The notes beneath the pieces were generated by a model that saw nothing but the letters and a program-made list of their open reading frames with translations, was not told the DNA's origin and did not search any database. Of a stretch of DNA of 64,000 nt, positions 60,332 to 64,000 are shown in pieces; position 1 is the first letter of the stretch, and each line of letters begins with the position of its first letter. This DNA is from a bacterium (lineage in GTDB: Bacteria; Planctomycetota; Planctomycetia; Pirellulales; Pirellulaceae): NCBI GenBank assembly GCA_030430075.1, contig JAUIGN010000022.1, forward strand, positions 48,530 through 112,529, written 5' to 3'. Position numbers and translations under genes: made by a program.

Positions 60332-61858
60332 ATGAAGAACAGACGCATGCCGCACTATCCTGCTCTGGCCACGTTTCAGGAACTGGCCGCCAACCATCAG
60401 TTGGTCCCCGTTTATCGGTGCTTGCTAAGTGATGCCTTGACACCGGTGAGCGCCTTCCAGCGCCTGGACGATGGTGGCAGTGCTTGCCTGTTTGAAAGTG
60501 TCATTGGTGGTGAAAAAGTGGGCCGCTACAGCTTTTTGGCCACGAAACCGTACGCCGAACTGTCGGCTTATGGGCACCAGGTTACGCTCGTTACAGCCGG
60601 CGGGAAATCGCAGTTTGAATCACCCGATCCGCTCGAAGAGATCCGCCGCCGACTCAACGAGCTCAACGCGGCGCATCTTCCCCAGCTACCGCCATTCGAG
60701 GGGGGCGCGATTGGGTACGCAGGCTATGACGTGGTCCGTTACACAGAAAACCTGCCGGATCCCCCCCCCGACGACCGCCGGCTTCCCGATCTCTGCTTCG
60801 GCTTCTATAACGAGATGATCGTCTTCGACAACGTTACGAAAACGATGTTTGTCATCGTGATGGCAAGGACCTCGGCGACCACTGGCGACCATCGGTCCGC
60901 GTACGATCAGGCGACCGAACGTGTTGATCAGTTGGTGGCCCGACTGGCGGGGCCGTCCCGCGAGTTGGTGGCAGCCGACATCGATACGTCCGGCCCCGCG
61001 GAAATCGGGTACACGTCGAACTTTGAACAATCGGATTTCGAGCAGGCCGTCCGCAATTGCGTGGAATACATTCGGGCAGGCGATATCTTCCAGGTGGTTA
61101 TCAGCCAACGCTTGGAATGCCAGGTCTCCGCCAAGCCGTTCGATATCTATCGGACTCTGCGAGTGGTCAATCCAAGCCCCTTCATGTTTTTCCTGCGGAC
61201 GCCGGACGTGACACTGGTCGGCAGTTCGCCGGAAATCATGTGCCGGGTTGTGGACGGCCAGGTCACGGTGCGGCCGTTGGCCGGCACGCGACCGCGGGGT
61301 AAGACCGACGAAGAAGATCATCGGTTTGCCGCCGAGCTGCTGGCAGACCCAAAGGAGCGGGCTGAACACGTCATGCTTGTCGACTTGGGGCGGAACGACG
61401 TCGGTCGTGTCGCCAAGTACGGAACTGTTGAGCTTTCCGACGTGATGTCGATCGAGCGTTACAGCCACGTGATGCATATTACATCCAACGTGACAGGCAA
61501 GCTGGCACAAGGGGCAAATGCATTCGACGCCCTGCGTGCCTGCTTGCCGGCCGGTACGGTCTCCGGCGCGCCCAAAGTCCGTGCCATGGAGATTATCGAC
61601 GAGTTGGAACGTCACCGGCGGGGTCCTTACGCGGGTGCCGTCGGCTACTTCGACTTCGCCGGCAACATGGACACGTGCATTGCTCTGCGAACATTGGTCA
61701 TACAGGGCAACAAGGCCTACGTGCAGGCCGGTGCTGGCATTGTTGCCGACAGCGATCCTACCGCGGAATACCAAGAGACGCTGAACAAGGCGCGTGGACT
61801 TCTCAAGGCCATTCAGATCACGGAAACGCGTGCTGGAAAGGCGGCCCCCCCGACCTAG
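60332..61858 (+). CDS. trpE: Anthranilate synthase component I
   Basis: TrpE converts chorismate to anthranilate with ammonia from TrpG, the first step of tryptophan synthesis. The 508-residue product has the N-terminal feedback-binding region ('ACLFESVIGGEKVGRYSFLA') and the chorismate-binding signatures 'AGDIFQVVISQRLEC', 'PLAGTRPRGKTDEEDHRFA', 'MLVDLGRNDVGRVAKYG' and 'PAGTVSGAPKVRAMEIIDEL'. The ATG at 60347 is an alternative start. No trpG is adjacent. It is flanked by two repeat arrays. Confidence 0.97.
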   Translation: MKNRRMPHYPALATFQELAANHQLVPVYRCLLSDALTPVSAFQRLDDGGSACLFESVIGGEKVGRYSFLATKPYAELSAYGHQVTLVTAGGKSQFESPDPLEEIRRRLNELNAAHLPQLPPFEGGAIGYAGYDVVRYTENLPDPPPDDRRLPDLCFGFYNEMIVFDNVTKTMFVIVMARTSATTGDHRSAYDQATERVDQLVARLAGPSRELVAADIDTSGPAEIGYTSNFEQSDFEQAVRNCVEYIRAGDIFQVVISQRLECQVSAKPFDIYRTLRVVNPSPFMFFLRTPDVTLVGSSPEIMCRVVDGQVTVRPLAGTRPRGKTDEEDHRFAAELLADPKERAEHVMLVDLGRNDVGRVAKYGTVELSDVMSIERYSHVMHITSNVTGKLAQGANAFDALRACLPAGTVSGAPKVRAMEIIDELERHRRGPYAGAVGYFDFAGNMDTCIALRTLVIQGNKAYVQAGAGIVADSDPTAEYQETLNKARGLLKAIQITETRAGKAAPPT

Positions 61859-61886
61859 CCGGGATGTTCGCTCTTTGGGGCCTGGA

Positions 61887-62018
61887 TCACGCCTGAATGA
61901 TCGCGTCCACCACTCGATCGTGCACGTCAGTCAACCGAGAGTCTCGGCCCGAATTCCGATACGTCAACCGCTTGTGGTCGAATCCCACGAAGTGCAGGAC
62001 GGTAGCGTGCGCACGGTG
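61887..62018 (-). pseudogene. 3' remnant of a DUF1501 gene
   Basis: The minus-strand frame ending at 61887 encodes 43 residues typical of DUF1501 C-termini ('HATVLHFVGFDHKRLTYRNS', 'GRDSRLTDVHDRVVDAIIQA'). Upstream in the same frame the sequence turns at once into a low-complexity repeat, so the rest of the gene (about 400 codons) is gone. The remnant still has an intact stop codon. It indicates deletion or rearrangement at this spot. Confidence 0.8.
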
Positions 62019-62025
62019 CAAGAAG

Positions 62026-62113
62026 GTCCAAACAGGGAGGGTCCAAACAGGGTCGGTCCAAACAGGGACACCCAACCAAACAGAACCAAACAGAACCAAA
62101 CAGGGACACCCAA
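62026..62113. repeat. 15-bp-period repeat, core GTCCAAACAGGG
   Basis: GTCCAAACAGGG occurs at 62026, 62041 and 62056, exactly 15 bp apart. Degenerate ACCAAACAG units follow, with two GGGACACCCAA motifs. The GGGACA motif recalls the AAGGGGACAGCC array on the other side of trpE. Confidence 0.8.
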
Positions 62114-62355
62114 AGTCTACGGGACCGGGAAAGGGACACCCGCCAAAGGACGGCAACCGACGCAGGGCATCCGACATATCACCATTTACGTGTAAGTGCA
62201 CATACCCACCCTTCTTGAAACGACTCGTCAGGGATACGTTTGGCGGCGATCTAGTCCACAGGTCCCGTGGGTGACGGCGCCTGCCAACGCGCGTACGAAT
62301 TCGCGGCGGCCTTACCCGTAGGGCGCTACCGCACGATGTAACGAGGAGCACGAGG

Positions 62356-63483
62356 ATGCCACGCCAAGCTCGAGGAGAGTATCTTGACCCTCACACAGTC
62401 CAGGTGATCCATGGGGTGCAGCGTTGTGTTCGGCGGGCCTACCTGTGCGGGAGGGATCGCGGGTCGCGCAAATCGTTCGATCATCGCCGAGGTTGGATTC
62501 GCGATCGAATGGAATTGCTGTCCTCGATATTTGGCATCGATTGCCTGACGTATACGGTCCTGTCGAATCACCTACATGTGGTCCTTCGATCGCGCCCGGA
62601 TGTAGTGGCCACCTGGTGTGATGAGGAAGTTGGCCGACGCTGGCTGAGGTTGTTCCCTCAGCGGCGTCTGGAAGATGGTTCGCCTGCCGAACCGACCGAT
62701 GCAGAGCTTCAAACCGTCACCGGCACGGCTGAACGAGTGGGAGTGTTGCGTAGCCGCTTGTCGGACGTAAGTTGGTGGATGAGGTGTTTGGCCGAAAACA
62801 TCGCCCGTCGGGCGAACCACGAAGAGCAGTGCAGTGGCCGATTTTGGGAAGGGCGATTCAAAGCCCAACTGCTGCTGGACGAAGCCTCACTGCTAGCGTG
62901 CGCCGCATACGTGGACTTGAATCCGGTACGGGCGGCGCTGGCAAATTCGCCGGAAGAATCAGAGTTCACAGGTGCCAGAGACCGGATTGCCGACCTCCAG
63001 GATCAAGACACCGAGACGTTGCCATCCCAGCAAGCGGGACATTCGGTTCGACAATGCGTGACGCCTCAACGAACGACCCATTCCTGGGAGAGGAGTCCAG
63101 AGAGGAAGCGCAGCGGCTGGATGAGCCCGCTGGAAATCCGTGAAGCATCCGACGACTCCGGACCAGCCGCCAGTTCGTGCGGACGGCGGGCCAGTGTGAA
63201 GGGCTTTCTTTCGTTATCATTGCCGCAATATCTGGAGTTGCTGGACTGGACCGGTCGGCAGATTCATGCGCAAAAGCGAGGACGCATACCGGCAAAACTG
63301 GCCCCAATTCTAAATCGCATAGGGATCAACTCTTCTGAGTGGTGTGACCTTGTTGTGAAATTCGGCAAACTGTTCAAACGAGCGGCGGGAAGCGTCGAAC
63401 AGTTATCGTCCGAAGCGAGCCGGCGCGGACAGCGGTACCTGCAAGCGCCTGGCGCCGGACTGCTCTCTGCGGCTGCTGATTGA
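62356..63483 (+). CDS. RAYT-type (REP-associated tyrosine) transposase
   Basis: The 375-residue product is a Y1/IS200-like HUH transposase. The metal-binding HxH is in 'VLSNHLHVVLRSRPDV', and the tyrosine region is 'ACAAYVDLNPVRAAL' after 'CSGRFWEGRFKAQ'. The C-terminal 130 residues are longer than in most RAYTs. The start 'MPRQARGEYLDP' and large size match the form common in planctomycetes. A GAGGAG site precedes the ATG. No terminal inverted repeats or transposon partner genes are seen, as expected for RAYTs, which mobilise short repeats rather than themselves. Confidence 0.88.
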   Translation: MPRQARGEYLDPHTVQVIHGVQRCVRRAYLCGRDRGSRKSFDHRRGWIRDRMELLSSIFGIDCLTYTVLSNHLHVVLRSRPDVVATWCDEEVGRRWLRLFPQRRLEDGSPAEPTDAELQTVTGTAERVGVLRSRLSDVSWWMRCLAENIARRANHEEQCSGRFWEGRFKAQLLLDEASLLACAAYVDLNPVRAALANSPEESEFTGARDRIADLQDQDTETLPSQQAGHSVRQCVTPQRTTHSWERSPERKRSGWMSPLEIREASDDSGPAASSCGRRASVKGFLSLSLPQYLELLDWTGRQIHAQKRGRIPAKLAPILNRIGINSSEWCDLVVKFGKLFKRAAGSVEQLSSEASRRGQRYLQAPGAGLLSAAAD

Positions 63484-63752
63484 TCACCCGCAGCCGGCTG
63501 CCAATTCGCCCGAACTGCATTTCTCGTCAATGCACGGCCACCAATGCACCCGCGAGGGTTCAGATCGCTGGCATGCGTTAGATGAGCGTCTCCTTCGTCC
63601 GTGTCGACCCGAGTTCAACGGCAACCGCACCTCGCGCGGACACTCTGATTTCATTTCGGCAATCAGCCAATCAGTCTCAGGATGTCTCCGTCCTCGTCAC
63701 TCGTGGATGTTGATCGCGGTAGGGACAGCCATTGCTGGCTGCCCCCCGCACA

Positions 63753-63785
63753 GATCCGTACGTGAAGAATTACCTCATACGGCTC
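63753..63785 (-). ncRNA. Group II intron domain V-like hairpin
   Basis: The 33-nt element starts GAGCCGTATGAGG and ends CTTCACGTACGGATC, pairing as a long hairpin with a 5-base loop and an internal bulge. This is very close to the usual bacterial domain V, including the AGC catalytic triad near its 5' end. Confidence 0.78.
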
Positions 63786-64000
63786 CTACCTTGAGTCGAG
63801 CGTGAAACCGTTCTTTTGGATACGGATGAATGATGCGGGCGCGGGGGAGATGTTGTCGTGCGAAACGATGCACGCGGGACCACGTCCAGCGCTGACCGCC
63901 CATTTGGCTGCGACGGCGGAGAACGTGAAGCCACAAACGTGTGACTTCGTCCACGAAGCGACAAATTCGATGACTGTTGCCCGGTACAGCGTGGTAGTTC
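63775..64000 (-). CDS. ltrA: Group II intron reverse transcriptase/maturase, C-terminal part
   Basis: The frame enters from the right edge and ends at TGA 63777-63775; 74 codons are visible. It reads 'NYHAVPGNSHRICRFVDEVT', then 'LWLHVLRRRSQMGG', then 'RIIHPYPKERFHARL', which is the typical C-terminal maturase (domain X) end of bacterial LtrA proteins. No endonuclease domain follows. The stop codon lies inside the domain V sequence. The reverse transcriptase catalytic part is outside the window, so activity cannot be judged. Confidence 0.82.
   Translation of the reverse strand, partial: NYHAVPGNSHRICRFVDEVTRLWLHVLRRRSQMGGQRWTWSRVHRFARQHLPRARIIHPYPKERFHARLKVGAV

Larger units (their letters stand above)
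61859..62355. other. Intergenic region with gene remnant and repeats
   Basis: About 500 bp holding a DUF1501 3' remnant (61887-62018, minus), a 15-bp-period repeat (62026-62113) and about 190 bp of unassigned sequence before the transposase gene. Confidence 0.6.
63719..64000 (-). mobile_element. 3' end of a group II intron, running off the right edge
   Basis: On the minus strand, the end of a reverse-transcriptase/maturase frame is followed by a domain V-like hairpin (63753-63785, starting GAGCCGTATGAGG and ending CGTACGGATC) and then a GC-rich domain VI-like hairpin (63722-63745, 9 of 10 pairs, loop TTGC). The intron would end near 63719 at ...CCCTAC. The 5' part lies beyond the window. Confidence 0.8.

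Noticed and set aside
63722..63745. A GGGACAGCCA...TGGCTGCCCC hairpin first read as a REP element linked to the RAYT gene
   Set aside because: It lies just after a domain V-like hairpin and a maturase C-terminus, so it is better explained as domain VI of a group II intron.
63530..63805. A 91-codon plus-strand frame after the transposase gene
   Set aside because: It runs antisense into the group II intron hairpins and has no protein-like features.

Overview
The window looks like chromosomal DNA from a planctomycete, probably a relative of the Pirellulales. This is an inference from gene content. The sequence is GC-rich. It carries protein families typical of that phylum: a DUF1501 protein, a PSCyt1-type cytochrome c protein, membrane-linked PknB-like Ser/Thr kinases, a DUF4912 protein, and an F-type ATP synthase whose a, b and c subunits have secretory or extended N-termini. 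No species can be named from sequence alone.

Layout. 0-5 kb: the 3' part of a Ser/Thr kinase gene, then selB and selA (selenocysteine insertion). 5-13.2 kb: a secreted protein, a response regulator behind a strong sigma70-like promoter, a histidine kinase, an NhaC-family antiporter, a DUF1501 protein and a nucleoside-phosphorylase-fold protein. 13.2-23 kb: a small hypothetical gene and the minus-strand ATP synthase cluster, read in the order AtpI-like, B, E, F, H, A, DUF4870, G, D, C, with a good promoter at 22975-23002. 23.6-30.5 kb: a DUF4912 protein, then a tight minus-strand run (cytochrome c/pseudopeptidase, APH-fold kinase, divergent enolase) and a HELGH protein. 30.9-41.7 kb: a glutaredoxin/glycosyltransferase/ThiO-like operon, a second kinase, a PqiA-PqiB (MCE) pair, a flavin oxidoreductase beside a radical SAM enzyme, and a PQQ-repeat protein. 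42-53 kb: a small protein, GlpD, a terpenoid-cyclase-fold repeat protein, a von Willebrand A protein, hypotheticals, a class V aminotransferase, CoaD and SelO. 53-60 kb: LpxA, a PIG-L-like protein with a glycosyltransferase, an SGNH hydrolase and the McsA-McsB arginine-kinase pair. 60-64 kb: trpE between two arrays of short G-rich repeats, a 43-codon remnant of a DUF1501 gene, a RAYT-type transposase, and at the right edge the 3' end of a group II intron with the C-terminus of its reverse transcriptase/maturase.

Most genes are housekeeping, in short operons. The accessory signal is concentrated in 48.8-49.2, 54.3-54.4 and 59.8-64.0 kb. The most unusual biology is the heavily modified ATP synthase cluster (His-rich lumen-facing b-subunit extension, 180-residue a-subunit extension, an embedded DUF4870 membrane protein). 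Next come the divergent enolase coupled to a small-molecule kinase, and the flavoenzyme/radical-SAM pair. No tRNA, rRNA or CRISPR array was recognised by eye.
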